Below, piece by piece: positions 1 to 8,847 of a stretch of DNA of 64,000 nucleotides. Source of the DNA: Burkholderiaceae bacterium (lineage in GTDB: Bacteria > Pseudomonadota > Gammaproteobacteria > Burkholderiales > Burkholderiaceae_A); contig JAGYIP010000005.1 of NCBI GenBank assembly GCA_018402635.1, positions 124,001 through 188,000 on the forward strand, written 5' to 3'. How positions within the stretch are numbered: position 1 is the stretch's first letter; every line of letters starts with the position of its first letter. The notes below the pieces were generated by a model that saw nothing but the letters and a program-made list of their open reading frames with translations, made no database searches and had not been told where the DNA came from. A program made the position numbers and the translations under genes.

Positions 1-188
1 CAGCGATTGGCCTGAACAGCAGCCAGGTCATCGCCGACATGCAGTCCCAGGTTAAAGGCCTCATAGGGGTCGCTTGAATGCCCAGCCCATGCATGGGCCG
101 ATACATTGCTTCCACGCTTGGTGTAGGCAACACCAACGCCTGGAACAGGGCATTGCACTTGCACAATGGGTGGGCGGCAGGGACTCAT
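1..188 (-). CDS. pgeF: Polyphenol oxidase/purine nucleoside phosphorylase family protein PgeF (YfiH), N-terminal part
   Basis: Only the first 62 codons are inside the window; the gene runs off the left edge. The reading begins MSPCRPPIVQVQCPVPGVGV and contains GSNVSAHAWAGHSSDPYEAF followed by NLGLHVGDD and QANR. This is the N-terminal signature of the YfiH/LACC1 family (cytosolic copper/zinc-linked enzymes that act on purine nucleosides and also show laccase-like activity). The ATG at 188-186 overlaps the rluD stop in an ATGA arrangement, so the two genes are probably translationally coupled. The rluD-pgeF order is common in proteobacteria. Family assignment is firm; the exact substrate is not visible here. 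Confidence 0.85.
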   Translation of the reverse strand, partial: MSPCRPPIVQVQCPVPGVGVAYTKRGSNVSAHAWAGHSSDPYEAFNLGLHVGDDLAAVQANR

Positions 189-1243
189 TCGACGGGCAGG
201 CCTGCTGCATTAAGCAGTGCGATGAAGTCTGCAGGCGGGCTCTGCTCAAAGTGCAAGGGCTCACCGGTTGCAGGCTTGATCAGCCCAAGGCTTTGGGCGT
301 GCAGCGCCTGCCGATTAATGGGTGGCTTGGCCTGGCGCGGCGCACCCAGGTGATAGACGGGATCGCCCACAATGGGATAACCAATGGACTGCAGATGCAC
401 TCGAATCTGGTGGGTCCGGCCCGTCTCAAGCCGGCAGGCAAGCAGCCGAACGGGCTGAGTCTCGAGAAGCCCAGAGGCAAGCACCTGGTAATGGGTCGTT
501 GCGGGTTTGCCGCGCTCTCCATTGACAATGGCCATGCGCTGTCGGTCGCTGGGGTGCCGGCCCATTGGCGCCTCAACCTTGCCCCTCATAAGCCCGGTTC
601 GGCCCGAGGTACCCACGGCCTGTCGATGCCAGCAGACGGCCAGATAATGCCGAAAGACAGACTTACTCTGCAATTGCCGGACCAGGCTGGTCTGGCTGGT
701 CAGCGTCTTGGCAACCACCATAAGACCTGAGGTGTCGCGATCGAGCCGATGGACAATGCCTGCCCGCGGCAGTGCTTGCAGCTCAGGCCATTGGTGAAGA
801 AGTCCGTTAAGCAGGGTGCCTGACCAATGCCCCGCAGCAGGATGCACCACCAGGTTGGCAGGCTTGTTGACAACAATAAGCTCTTCGTCTTCAAAAACAA
901 TGGCCAGATCCATGGGCTCTGGCAGCCCGGCCTCAACGGCCTGGGGCCTTGGAATACGTACTCGATACGACTGGCCGGCTGCCACGGCCTGGCTGCCTTT
1001 GGTCACCGCATGATTAAGAAGGCTGACCTGCCCGGCCACGATCCATTGTTGAATTCGCGATCGCGAGTGATCGCTAAGGCATGCTGCCAGAAATGCATCA
1101 AGCCGCCGACCAGCCTGTTCGGGCTGGACCTCAAACCAAAGCTCCTCGCTATAATAAGACTGGTTGAGCTCGCTGGCCTCGTCGACCTCTACAAGGTCTT
1201 CGCTCAGCGGCTCTGGGTTCGTGGGGGTATGAAGGTCGGTCAA
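185..1243 (-). CDS. rluD: 23S rRNA pseudouridine synthase RluD
   Basis: 352 aa. An S4-like RNA-binding domain lies at about residues 45-100 (RRLDAFLAACLSDHSRSRI), followed by the RluA/RluD catalytic domain. The motif HRLDRDTSG (165-173) carries the catalytic aspartate, D168, and RLETGRTHQIRVH is the second conserved block. By homology the enzyme converts uridines 1911, 1915 and 1917 of helix 69 in 23S rRNA to pseudouridine, assisting late 50S assembly. The acidic N-terminal extension of about 35 residues is longer than in E. coli. The start is 18 bp from the divergent bamD start, so the two genes share a promoter region that must lie partly inside coding DNA. The rluD/bamD divergent pair is widespread in beta- and gammaproteobacteria. 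Confidence 0.95.
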   Translation of the reverse strand: MTDLHTPTNPEPLSEDLVEVDEASELNQSYYSEELWFEVQPEQAGRRLDAFLAACLSDHSRSRIQQWIVAGQVSLLNHAVTKGSQAVAAGQSYRVRIPRPQAVEAGLPEPMDLAIVFEDEELIVVNKPANLVVHPAAGHWSGTLLNGLLHQWPELQALPRAGIVHRLDRDTSGLMVVAKTLTSQTSLVRQLQSKSVFRHYLAVCWHRQAVGTSGRTGLMRGKVEAPMGRHPSDRQRMAIVNGERGKPATTHYQVLASGLLETQPVRLLACRLETGRTHQIRVHLQSIGYPIVGDPVYHLGAPRQAKPPINRQALHAQSLGLIKPATGEPLHFEQSPPADFIALLNAAGLPVE

Positions 1244-1261
1244 TGTGAAGGAGTTCCTGTC

Positions 1262-2131
1262 TTGATAGCCGAACGTGTTGGGGGCCTACGTCTATTTTCC
1301 CTTTTAATTCTTGTTTTGGCTTTTCTGTCACTAAGCCTTGCAGGATGTTCCACAACGGAACGTGACGAAACGGTTAACTGGTCGGCTGATAGGCTTTACT
1401 CCGAGGCCAAAGATGAAATGAACTCAGGCAATTGGGCCACGGCCATTGGCCTGCTCCAAAAACTCGAGTCTCGCTACCCTTTCGGTCGTTATGCCCAGCA
1501 GGCCCAGCTTGATACCGCCTATGCCCATTGGAAGGACGGGGAGCTTGGCCTGGCCCTCGCCGCCGTGGACCGATTTTTGCGTCTCTACCCAAACCACGAA
1601 AGCGTCGACTACGCCATCTACCTAAAGGGCCTCATTAACTTTAACGATCGATCAAACCTTTTCTCAAAAATCACCGGAGAAGACCTGGCCGAACGTGACC
1701 CCAAGGCGGCCCGCGAGGCCTTCGATAGCTTCAAACGTCTTATTACCGAGTTTCCGTCCAGCCGTTACACCCCCGATGCCACGGCGCGCCTTCAGTTTCT
1801 TTTAAATACCCTTGCCTATAACGATGTGCATGTCGCCCGTTACTACCTGCGGCGAGGGGCCCACATGGCTGCAGTCAATCGGGCCAAAGAGGTGGTCTAC
1901 AGCTATCAGGGAACGCCTGCCATTGAAGAGGCCCTGGCCCAGCTTGAACTGGGCTACGCAAGCCTTGGTTTAACCGACTTGCAGCAAGACGCACGGCGTG
2001 TCTTGGAGAAGAACTTTCCCACAAGTCTTTACCTCAGGCATGGCTACGACCCCAAAGAGCGGTTTGGCCTTGCGGACTCCCTTCGCGCCAGTTCGCCTGG
2101 CTTTTGGTCGCGGCTTAAGTTCTGGAACTAA
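1262..2131 (+). CDS. bamD: Outer membrane protein assembly factor BamD (ComL) lipoprotein
   Basis: 289 aa from a TTG start. I prefer TTG at 1262 because GAAGGAG ends about 9 bases before it and it gives a compact lipoprotein signal: R5, R10, a hydrophobic core, then the lipobox LAGC with Cys29. An upstream in-frame ATG at 1229 would overlap the rluD start and spoil the signal peptide. The mature part is TPR-like: LYSEAKDEMNSGNWATAIGL, SRYPFGRYAQQAQLDTAYAH and RFLRLYPNHESVDYAIYLKG. BamD is the essential lipoprotein that joins BamA in the outer-membrane beta-barrel insertion machine. It is convergent with the helicase gene downstream. Confidence 0.92.
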   Translation: MIAERVGGLRLFSLLILVLAFLSLSLAGCSTTERDETVNWSADRLYSEAKDEMNSGNWATAIGLLQKLESRYPFGRYAQQAQLDTAYAHWKDGELGLALAAVDRFLRLYPNHESVDYAIYLKGLINFNDRSNLFSKITGEDLAERDPKAAREAFDSFKRLITEFPSSRYTPDATARLQFLLNTLAYNDVHVARYYLRRGAHMAAVNRAKEVVYSYQGTPAIEEALAQLELGYASLGLTDLQQDARRVLEKNFPTSLYLRHGYDPKERFGLADSLRASSPGFWSRLKFWN

Positions 2132-2148
2132 GGCAAAGGCGTTGGTAA

Positions 2149-2164
2149 GGCTTGCGCGCAAGCC
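2149..2164. repeat. Perfect 16-bp palindrome between convergent genes
   Basis: GGCTTGCGCGCAAGCC lies in the 76-bp space between the stop of bamD and the stop of the minus-strand helicase gene. It can form a hairpin on either RNA strand, but there is no T run on either side. At most it is a weak bidirectional terminator or an mRNA 3'-end stabiliser. Confidence 0.4.
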
Positions 2165-2207
2165 GCAGCGCCCAGCCTGGCCTGCATCGCCTAGCCTCGC
2201 TCTCCCC

Positions 2208-4229
2208 TTAGGGATCAAGCGTTTTTGCAAATTGAGCCGCATCCAACAGGCTTTGTGACTGGCGAAACTTCGGTAGGGCTGCCAGCATCTTGCGGCCGTA
2301 GGCCATCTGCGCAAGCCTGCGGTCACCCAGTAGGCAAATGCCTCGGTCGTGCTCGGTTCGTATCAGCCTTCCCACGCCCTGTTTGAGCGAAAGCAGCGCC
2401 TCGGGGCACTGAATGTCTCGAAAGCCGCTGCCCCCTGTTCTTTCACACTGCTGTATGCGTGCCCTAAGCACCGGGTCATCGGGAGGCGCAAAGGGAAGCT
2501 TATCGATAACCAGCATCGACAAGGCCTGCCCAGGAACATCCACGCCCTCCCAGAAGCTTGCACTACCAACCAAAACTGCATTGCCATGTTGCCGAAAAAG
2601 CTCCAGCATGGCCTCCCGGCTGCGTTCGCCCTGCACAAGAAGCAGGCGGTCTTCAAGCCACTCTGCATGCTCAGATCGAAGTTCTGCGGCGGCCAGGCTT
2701 ACAGCGCGAAGGCTTGTGCAAAGAACAAAAAGCCCACCGCGCAGCTCGGCAAGAACGCCTTTGAGTTCGGGCATGCGCAACAGTGACTGAATATGGTCGG
2801 GCAGCTTTGGGTCGGGAAGGTCTTTCGGAATGACCAGCAGGCCCTGCTCTTCGTATCGAAACGGGCTCTCAAAAAGTCCCTCGCGAGCGCCGTGAAGGCC
2901 AAGCCGATCTTTGAAGTACTCAAAGGGTTTGTCGCTGCTTCCCCCAAGGCTTAGGGTGGCAGATAAAAACAGCCATGGCGCTGCGGCATTCTGCATAACG
3001 GGGGCAAGTACATCGGCAAGCGACAGCGGCGAGCGATGAAGGCTGAGTCCGAAGCTGTTCTGCTCAAGCCACTGAACATGCGCCGGGTCATCGTGCGTTG
3101 AGACCTCTTGAAAGAGCCTTACCCTTGCCGAACAGTCATGCAGCCGAGCTTCAATGCGTTGCAGCTCGGGGTCGTCGGAATTGATCGCGGTAAAAACAGA
3201 CTGAATCTTTTTAAGTGCGTCCTTTAGCTCCGACAATCCTGTGGCAAGCCCTTGGTGACTGTTGGACGATGGCTCGGGCCAGCCATATCGACCAACACCC
3301 AGGGCCTGCGCTGCAAGACGCAGAGACTGCGCCGAGCGCTCAATCTCTGCGGCCAGCCCCGGCCAGTCGGCGTGACTGGCCGCAAGAAGCTGGCCCGATG
3401 CCAAGAGGTCACGTGCAAGCGTGGTGAGTGACTGGCTTGAGACCGTCTGTGTGAACTGATCTGATGCAATGTCGAGAAAGCTATGAGCCTCATCAATAAT
3501 GTAGGCCTGTGGCTTTGGCAGAAGCTCAACGTCTTGGTCCTGAAGCAGTCGTAAGGATGAACAAAGCAGGTGGTGGTTCACAATGACGATGCTTGCCTCA
3601 AGTGCTTGCTCACGCGCCTTCATAACAGCGCACTCGGAAATATAGTCGCAACGATGACCGAGGCAGTTCTCCATGGTTGAAGTCACTGTTGGAATTAATC
3701 CAGGCTGACGGCTAATAGGGTCAAAGCCGCTTAGATCCCCATCGGCTGAGACCCTTGAGAACTCTGCAAGTTGATGAAGCAGGCTCTGCTCCTTCATGTT
3801 GAAGCCAAGCTGCCCGCCGAGGGCACGATTAAGACGATGGGCGCAGACGTAGTTCGACCGCCCTTTAAGCCGAGCCACTTTGACCGGCCGGCCCATAACC
3901 TCTGCGAGCCGAGGCAGGTCCCGGTTGTAGAGCTGGTCTTGCAGGGTCTTACTGGCCGTTGAGATAACAACTGTGGCGCCCGCCGTAAGCGCAGGGATAA
4001 GGTAGGCGAAGGTTTTACCAATGCCTGTTCCTGCCTCTGCAATAAGCGATTCGCGTTTTACGAGACAGCTTAGGATGGTTTTGGCTAAACGGTGCTGTTC
4101 GCTCCTGTACCGGAAATCGCTTGACGAGCTTAGTAGCAGTCCATCGGGCCCAAGGTAGGTGTCGATAAGGGCTTGGAGATCCTGATAAGGAGTCTGCTTA
4201 AGCCTGTCACGCCCCTCAGGCTGGTTCAT
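2208..4229 (-). CDS. DinG/YoaA-type ATP-dependent DNA helicase (XPD-like, Fe-S)
   Basis: 673 aa superfamily 2 helicase. Walker A is AEAGTGIGKT (about 64-72) and Walker B is the DEAH box at about 246-249 (YIIDEAHSFLD). Between them are Cys129, Cys189, Cys194 and Cys200, the spacing expected of the XPD/DinG iron-sulfur cluster. C-terminal helicase motifs include LVGSASFWEGVDVPGQALS and a QGVGRLIR arginine-finger block. Such enzymes unwind 5'-3' and resolve R-loops or damaged replication intermediates. The length and lack of an exonuclease domain fit YoaA/DinG. The first 14 bp overlap the end of the YdcH-like gene, so the genes are probably co-transcribed. Choosing between YoaA and DinG needs phylogeny. 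Confidence 0.88.
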   Translation of the reverse strand: MNQPEGRDRLKQTPYQDLQALIDTYLGPDGLLLSSSSDFRYRSEQHRLAKTILSCLVKRESLIAEAGTGIGKTFAYLIPALTAGATVVISTASKTLQDQLYNRDLPRLAEVMGRPVKVARLKGRSNYVCAHRLNRALGGQLGFNMKEQSLLHQLAEFSRVSADGDLSGFDPISRQPGLIPTVTSTMENCLGHRCDYISECAVMKAREQALEASIVIVNHHLLCSSLRLLQDQDVELLPKPQAYIIDEAHSFLDIASDQFTQTVSSQSLTTLARDLLASGQLLAASHADWPGLAAEIERSAQSLRLAAQALGVGRYGWPEPSSNSHQGLATGLSELKDALKKIQSVFTAINSDDPELQRIEARLHDCSARVRLFQEVSTHDDPAHVQWLEQNSFGLSLHRSPLSLADVLAPVMQNAAAPWLFLSATLSLGGSSDKPFEYFKDRLGLHGAREGLFESPFRYEEQGLLVIPKDLPDPKLPDHIQSLLRMPELKGVLAELRGGLFVLCTSLRAVSLAAAELRSEHAEWLEDRLLLVQGERSREAMLELFRQHGNAVLVGSASFWEGVDVPGQALSMLVIDKLPFAPPDDPVLRARIQQCERTGGSGFRDIQCPEALLSLKQGVGRLIRTEHDRGICLLGDRRLAQMAYGRKMLAALPKFRQSQSLLDAAQFAKTLDP

Positions 4230-4419
4230 TCGGTGCGTTCAAGGACGCAAGGTAGGAAATCTGGTCTTTGAGCTGAAGCTTTCTTTTCTTAAGTCGACGC
4301 AATGTAAGGTCGTCCGATGAGGCGCCTTCGTCTTGAAGTGACTCAATTAACTGGTCAAGCTCTCTGTGTTCAGCTTCAAGTTCCAGGAGGCGAATTTGGC
4401 CGGTTCGAATGTCATTCAT
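4216..4419 (-). CDS. DUF465 / YdcH family small protein
   Basis: 67 aa, highly charged and helical: ELEAEHRELDQLIESLQDEG, then LRRLKKRKLQLKDQISYL. The pattern of an N-terminal LxxEHxxLDxxI helix followed by a basic KKxKLxLKDxI helix is the YdcH/DUF465 signature. It should form a short antiparallel coiled coil. The family has no agreed function. It lies between the small membrane protein gene and the helicase gene and overlaps the latter by 14 bp. Confidence 0.8.
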   Translation of the reverse strand: MNDIRTGQIRLLELEAEHRELDQLIESLQDEGASSDDLTLRRLKKRKLQLKDQISYLASLNAPNEPA

Positions 4420-4423
4420 TGCC

Positions 4424-4870
4424 TTAATCTAACCGAACTTTGTCTGAAGCGAAAGGGCTTGGCTCGCCCACAGGCGTGATGTCTTTACCCTTCGGCTCTT
4501 TGCGGGCTGCATCGGCTTCAAGCCTCTGCCGATACCGAACATCTGCTTCGATCTGCCGTATATCTCTACGCAAAAACTCTTTTGCAAGCTCGTATTGGCG
4601 GCGGGCTTGGGCTGCATCACGCCGAAGTTCATTAAGACAAGCCGCTGAGATGAACTTCGACAAACAGGCCTGCTCACGCACGGAGAACTCGCCAAGCTGG
4701 TTCTGATAGTCGCGATCAAAGAGACCAAGGGCTTCGTTGAGCGCCTTTATTCTGTCCTTCTCTTGGGCGGTGAACGCATAAGTAGAAAAGGCTATGGCTG
4801 TGAGGCTTAGGCCCAGAAGAAGGACAAGACCATTAAGAGCCCGAAAGGCGTTGGTTCGGCTAAGGACCAT
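4424..4870 (-). CDS. Hypothetical membrane-anchored or exported coiled-coil protein
   Basis: 148 aa. Residues about 10-32 (ALNGLVLLLGLSLTAIAFST) form a signal peptide or N-terminal anchor. The rest is charged and helical with two cysteines (EQACLSKFISAACLNELRRD) that could pair in the periplasm, a long run of arginine- and glutamate-rich helix, and a proline-containing acidic tail. I do not recognise a named family; it looks like an envelope protein. Its start shares base 4870 with the zapE stop, so it is very probably expressed with zapE. Confidence 0.65.
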   Translation of the reverse strand: MVLSRTNAFRALNGLVLLLGLSLTAIAFSTYAFTAQEKDRIKALNEALGLFDRDYQNQLGEFSVREQACLSKFISAACLNELRRDAAQARRQYELAKEFLRRDIRQIEADVRYRQRLEADAARKEPKGKDITPVGEPSPFASDKVRLD

Positions 4871-6057
4871 CAGAACTGGCTCAGGGTTGCGCGGTGGCCA
4901 AGCCTTAGGTAACGCTCCGTTCGCATTTCAGTTAGACGACTCACAGTTCTTTCAAACTCTCCAGATAAGGGGCCCTGCGGGTACAACAATGAGGGGTCCG
5001 TTCGGGCAGACACTGCAAGTCTAACGCGATGGTCGTAAAAAATATCAATAAGCCAGGTTAGTCTTCGGGCCTCGGAGAACTGCGCGCTTGACAGCGGCTC
5101 GAGGTCTTCAAGCAGAATAAACGAGTAGCGTTCGGCCAGCCAGAGGTAGTCGTGCATTGAGCGCGGCCCGTCGATTAGTGTTGAGGCCTTAAACCAGATG
5201 GCAGCAGCCGATTTCTTCTCAAAGGCAACGTTTCGACCTTCGATCTCCAGGCAACCTTTCTGCTCAACGGGTGACCCCGCCGCATGATCAAAAAGCGCGC
5301 TTAGCGTCTGCGAGACCTCTCCTGTAGTACTTACCTGGTAGAAGCCCTCTGGCTTTATAAAATCTGGCCTAAACCAGTCGTCCTGGCGGTCATTTGCAAG
5401 GGAGGCTCGGTTACCAACCCCGCTTCCTTCAGTGCTCATAACCCCGCGTCGGTAGTCCATACCAGGGCCCAGGCCAACAACCTCCTGGCTGTGTTCAAGC
5501 AAAGCAATGGCAGGAAGAAGGCGGTCACGATGCAGGCCATCGGGGTAAAGCCCAGAGGGAGGGTAGTTCGATGTCATAACAAAACCAACACGGGCATCGA
5601 CCAGAGCCTGAAGAAGCCGCTGAAGGATCATGGCATCAGCTATGTCAGAGATATGAAACTCGTCAAAACAGATAAGTCGATAGCGTCGTGCCACCCGCAG
5701 GGCCACTTCGGCTAAGGGGTCTTCTGTGCCCTTAAGGTCGTGCATTTCCTTGTGCGTAGCACGCATAAAGGCATGGAAGTGAACCCGAAGTTTTCGCTCA
5801 ATGCGCACAACCTGGTGGAAGGCGTCCATGAGGAAGGTCTTGCCTCGCCCCACTCCACCCCAGAGGTAGACGCCTCGCGGTATGGGTGGATGAATAAAAA
5901 CGCGGGCAAGGCGACCACCGCGCTGAGCCTTGTAATGCTGCCAGTCCGAGGCGCAACGTTCGAGAGCGGCAAGCCCAGCACGCTGCCCTGCGTCAAGCAC
6001 CTGCCCTTGTGCTCCTAGACTGTCTTGGGCTGCCTTCTCAACGGGCCCCATAAGCAC
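4870..6057 (-). CDS. zapE: Cell division protein ZapE (AFG1-like ATPase)
   Basis: 395 aa. Walker A is GGVGRGKT (67-74) in RGVYLWGGVGRGKTFLMDAF and Walker B is ICFDEFHISDIADAMIL. The sensor region VGFVMTSNYPPSGLYPDGLH and the C-terminal block FSEARRLTWLIDIFYDHRVR are typical of the AFG1/ZapE P-loop family. ZapE binds the Z ring and is needed under anaerobic or heat stress in E. coli; mitochondrial relatives are linked to respiratory-complex quality control. It follows lpdA with only 2 bp between them, at the end of the TCA run, an order often seen in betaproteobacteria. This context favours a role tied to respiration, but that is inference. Confidence 0.92.
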   Translation of the reverse strand: MLMGPVEKAAQDSLGAQGQVLDAGQRAGLAALERCASDWQHYKAQRGGRLARVFIHPPIPRGVYLWGGVGRGKTFLMDAFHQVVRIERKLRVHFHAFMRATHKEMHDLKGTEDPLAEVALRVARRYRLICFDEFHISDIADAMILQRLLQALVDARVGFVMTSNYPPSGLYPDGLHRDRLLPAIALLEHSQEVVGLGPGMDYRRGVMSTEGSGVGNRASLANDRQDDWFRPDFIKPEGFYQVSTTGEVSQTLSALFDHAAGSPVEQKGCLEIEGRNVAFEKKSAAAIWFKASTLIDGPRSMHDYLWLAERYSFILLEDLEPLSSAQFSEARRLTWLIDIFYDHRVRLAVSARTDPSLLYPQGPLSGEFERTVSRLTEMRTERYLRLGHRATLSQF

Positions 6058-6059
6058 AC

Positions 6060-7499
6060 CTACATATTAAGCGCGCGTTTATCGACCGCAAGTGCTGCCT
6101 CACGCATCACCTCAGACAGCGAGGGGTGGGGATGGCAGACGCGGGCAATGTCTTCGGCCGATGCCTTGAACTCCATGGCAACCGCAGCCTCGCTAATAAG
6201 ATCGGACGCAGCTGCAGAGATAATATGCACCCCAAGCAGCTCATCGGTCTTCGCGTCAGCAAGTATTTTTACGAAGCCCTCGGGTGTACCCATTCCAAGC
6301 GCACGGCCGTTGGCCATAAAAGGAAATTGGCCCGTCTTGTAGGCCCTACCCTCAACCTTAAGCTGCTGCTCGGTCTGACCCACCCACGCAATTTCGGGCA
6401 TGGTGTAGATTACCCACGGGATGCAGTTGTAATCAATATGCGTAGCCTGTCCCGCAATACGCTCTGCAACCATAACGCCTTCGTCTTCGCCTTTGTGGGC
6501 GAGCATGGGTCCGCGTACGACATCGCCAATGGCAAAAATACGAGGATTGGAGGTGGCGCAGTAGTCGTCAACGGGAATAAAACCTTGCTCGTTCACCGAC
6601 AAGCCCACTGCCTCAAGGTTAAGGTTTTCGGTGTTGGGGACACGGCCAACCGACACAATAAGCCTGTCAAACTGAACCTCGGTGACTGGGCCTTCTGCAG
6701 GCTTGTAGGCCACGGTTACGCCTTTGCTGGAGGTCTTGACCTCGTTGATACGAATGCCCATTTCAATTTTTAGGCCCTGCTGCGTAAAGAGCTTAAAGGC
6801 CTCTTTACTCACCGACTCGTCGCAGGCGGCCAGAAACTGTGGCGTTGCCTCAAGCACATGGACCGTCGACCCAAGACGACGCCAGACCGAGCCGAGCTCC
6901 AGACCAATAACACCTGCTCCAATGACACCAAGCTTAGCGGGCACTTTATCGAAGGTTAGCGCCCCTTCGTTGTCACAAATAAGCTTGTTATCAACTGGAA
7001 TCGTCGGAAGATGGCGCGCCTTTGAGCCAGTGGCAATTACGACATGGCCTGCACTCACCGACTCAATACCACTGGCGGCCTGCACTTCAAGCAGAACCTT
7101 ATCGGTCTGGGCAGCAACAAACCTACCCTCGCCTTTCAGCCAGTCGATTTTGTTCTTTTTAAACAAGAACTCAATACCCTTGGTCATCTTTGAGACAATG
7201 CCGTCTTTGCGGGCAAGCATGGTTTTAAGGTCGAAGCTAGCACCCTTTACCGTGATGCCATGGTGAGATGCATGGGTTGAGATGTTTTCAAACTCCTCGC
7301 TTGATGCAAGAAGCGCTTTCGACGGAATGCAGCCTACATTAAGGCAGGTTCCACCAAGCACCTGTTGGCCTTCGGGGTTAATCCATTTCTCGATGCAGGC
7401 CGTTTTAAAGCCAAGTTGAGCCAAGCGAATGGCAGAGATGTAGCCCGCAGGGCCCGCACCAACCACCACCACATCGTAGTGTTTCGTATTGTCAGCCAT
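6060..7499 (-). CDS. lpdA: Dihydrolipoyl dehydrogenase (E3)
   Basis: 479 aa, full length. FAD-binding GAGPAG is at residues 14-19; the redox-active disulfide is Cys52/Cys57 in GGTCLNVGCIPSKALL. The NAD-binding GAGVIGLELGSVW follows, and the C-terminal dimer interface holds the catalytic CHPHPSLSE histidine. E3 reoxidises dihydrolipoamide of the 2-oxoglutarate dehydrogenase complex using NAD. Position directly after odhA and odhB identifies it as the complex's own E3. A ribosome-binding AGGAG lies just before the ATG. There is no extra N-terminal lipoyl domain, unlike some pyruvate-dehydrogenase E3s. Confidence 0.96.
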   Translation of the reverse strand: MADNTKHYDVVVVGAGPAGYISAIRLAQLGFKTACIEKWINPEGQQVLGGTCLNVGCIPSKALLASSEEFENISTHASHHGITVKGASFDLKTMLARKDGIVSKMTKGIEFLFKKNKIDWLKGEGRFVAAQTDKVLLEVQAASGIESVSAGHVVIATGSKARHLPTIPVDNKLICDNEGALTFDKVPAKLGVIGAGVIGLELGSVWRRLGSTVHVLEATPQFLAACDESVSKEAFKLFTQQGLKIEMGIRINEVKTSSKGVTVAYKPAEGPVTEVQFDRLIVSVGRVPNTENLNLEAVGLSVNEQGFIPVDDYCATSNPRIFAIGDVVRGPMLAHKGEDEGVMVAERIAGQATHIDYNCIPWVIYTMPEIAWVGQTEQQLKVEGRAYKTGQFPFMANGRALGMGTPEGFVKILADAKTDELLGVHIISAAASDLISEAAVAMEFKASAEDIARVCHPHPSLSEVMREAALAVDKRALNM

Positions 7500-7513
7500 G
7501 GCGACTCCTTAGG

Positions 7514-8808
7514 TTAAATTTCGAGCAGGAGACGCGCAGGATCCTCCAAAGCGTCCTTCATTGTGAGCAGGCCCAGCACCGCCTCTCGGCCGTCAATAAT
7601 GCGATGGTCATACGACATGGCAAGGTAGTTCATGGGCCGAATAACAATCTGGCCGTTCTCAACCACGGGGCGCTCTTTGGTGGCATGAATACCTAGAATG
7701 GCAGACTGGGGTGGGTTAATAATGGGCGTGGACAGCATGGACCCAAAGACACCTCCATTGGAAATGGAGAAGGTGCCCCTGTTAAGTCTTCAAGGGTAAT
7801 TTTCCCCTCACGGGCACGAACACCGAAGTCGGAAATGGTCTTCTCAATTTCAGCAAAGGTGAGCTGATCGGCATTGCGAATAATGGGAACCACCAGACCT
7901 CTTGGGGAGCCAACGGCAATACCAATGTCGAAGTAGCCGTGGTAAACAATGTCGTTACCGTCCACAGAGGCATTGAGCACAGGGTATTTCTTAAGCGCGG
8001 CCACAGCCGCCTTCACGAAGAAAGACATGAAGCCAAGCTTCACGCCGTGCTCTTTCTCGAAGACCTCGACGTACTGTTTACGAAGCGCAATGACCGGTGC
8101 CATATTGACTTCATTAAACGTTGTGAGTATGGCGTTTGAGGCCTGTGACTGAAGAAGACGCTCGGCAACGCGCGCCCGCAGGCGACTCATTGGAACGCGT
8201 TGTTCAGGGCGGCCCTCAAGCATGGCCTCTGGACCGATGGTCGCGTTCACAGCAGGCAGAGACGACACACCGACCGGCACAGGACTATTGGTTGTTGACC
8301 CTGCTGTGGGCGCTGCTGTTGGCGCCCCTGCTGCAGCAACCGATGGCGCCGCGGCTTGCGCCGATTGGGCTGCCAGTACGTCCCCCTTGGTAATACGCCC
8401 ACCCTTGCCAGAGCCTTGAGCAAGGCTAACGCCTGTTTCAGCCATAAGCTTGGCTGCAGCAGGTAGGGCTGTGGCTGTTGAGCCAGGCTGCGCGGGCACG
8501 GGGCTGGCCGATGAAGCCATGGCGGGTGCGGCAGGTTTAGCGGAAGCTGGCGCGGCGCTTGCCTTCGCATCGGTATCGATACGGGCAATCACTTCGTCTG
8601 ACACCACCATATCGCCATTGACCTTCACATGCTCACTTAGCACCCCAGCCGCTGGAGCCGGTACCTCAAGCACAACCTTGTCTGTTTCTATTTCGATAAG
8701 AATTTCATCTTGTTCCACAGCCTCACCCGGCTGCTTTTTCCACTGAAGAAGTGCGGCCTCAGCGACCGATTCGGAGAGCTGAGGGACTTTTACGTCATGT
8801 AGGGCCAT
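7514..8808 (-). CDS. odhB: Dihydrolipoyllysine succinyltransferase (E2 of 2-oxoglutarate dehydrogenase), frameshifted as written
   Basis: E2 core of the 2-oxoglutarate dehydrogenase complex. The lipoyl domain has Lys44 in ETDKVVLEV; a peripheral-subunit-binding domain lies near residues 115-150 ([21 protein letters not shown]); Ala/Pro-rich linkers flank it; then the acyltransferase domain. The frame breaks after LEDLTG. The catalytic end ([13 protein letters not shown], ending LLLEI) continues in another frame to 7514. Adding one G to the GGGG run (plus-strand CCCC at 7776-7779) restores [20 protein letters not shown], the family consensus, and a 431-aa protein. A break this close to the active site would abolish activity. 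Because the neighbouring TCA genes look intact, a base-calling error in a homopolymer is more likely than a true null. Confidence 0.9.
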
Positions 8809-8847
8809 TGTTGTCTCTTAGAAGTTATCAAGTAAAAGGTAGTGGGA

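Noticed and set aside
74-730. 218-aa plus-strand reading frame opposite rluD
   Set aside because: Antisense shadow of rluD; no ribosome site and no recognisable domain, and the minus-strand protein is clearly real.
827-1261. Long N-terminal extension of bamD
   Set aside because: Opposite strand to rluD and lacks lipoprotein signal; the TTG at 1262 gives a proper lipobox.
6126-6773. 215-aa plus-strand reading frame opposite lpdA
   Set aside because: Antisense shadow of the well-conserved lpdA; composition mirrors the codon pattern of the real gene.
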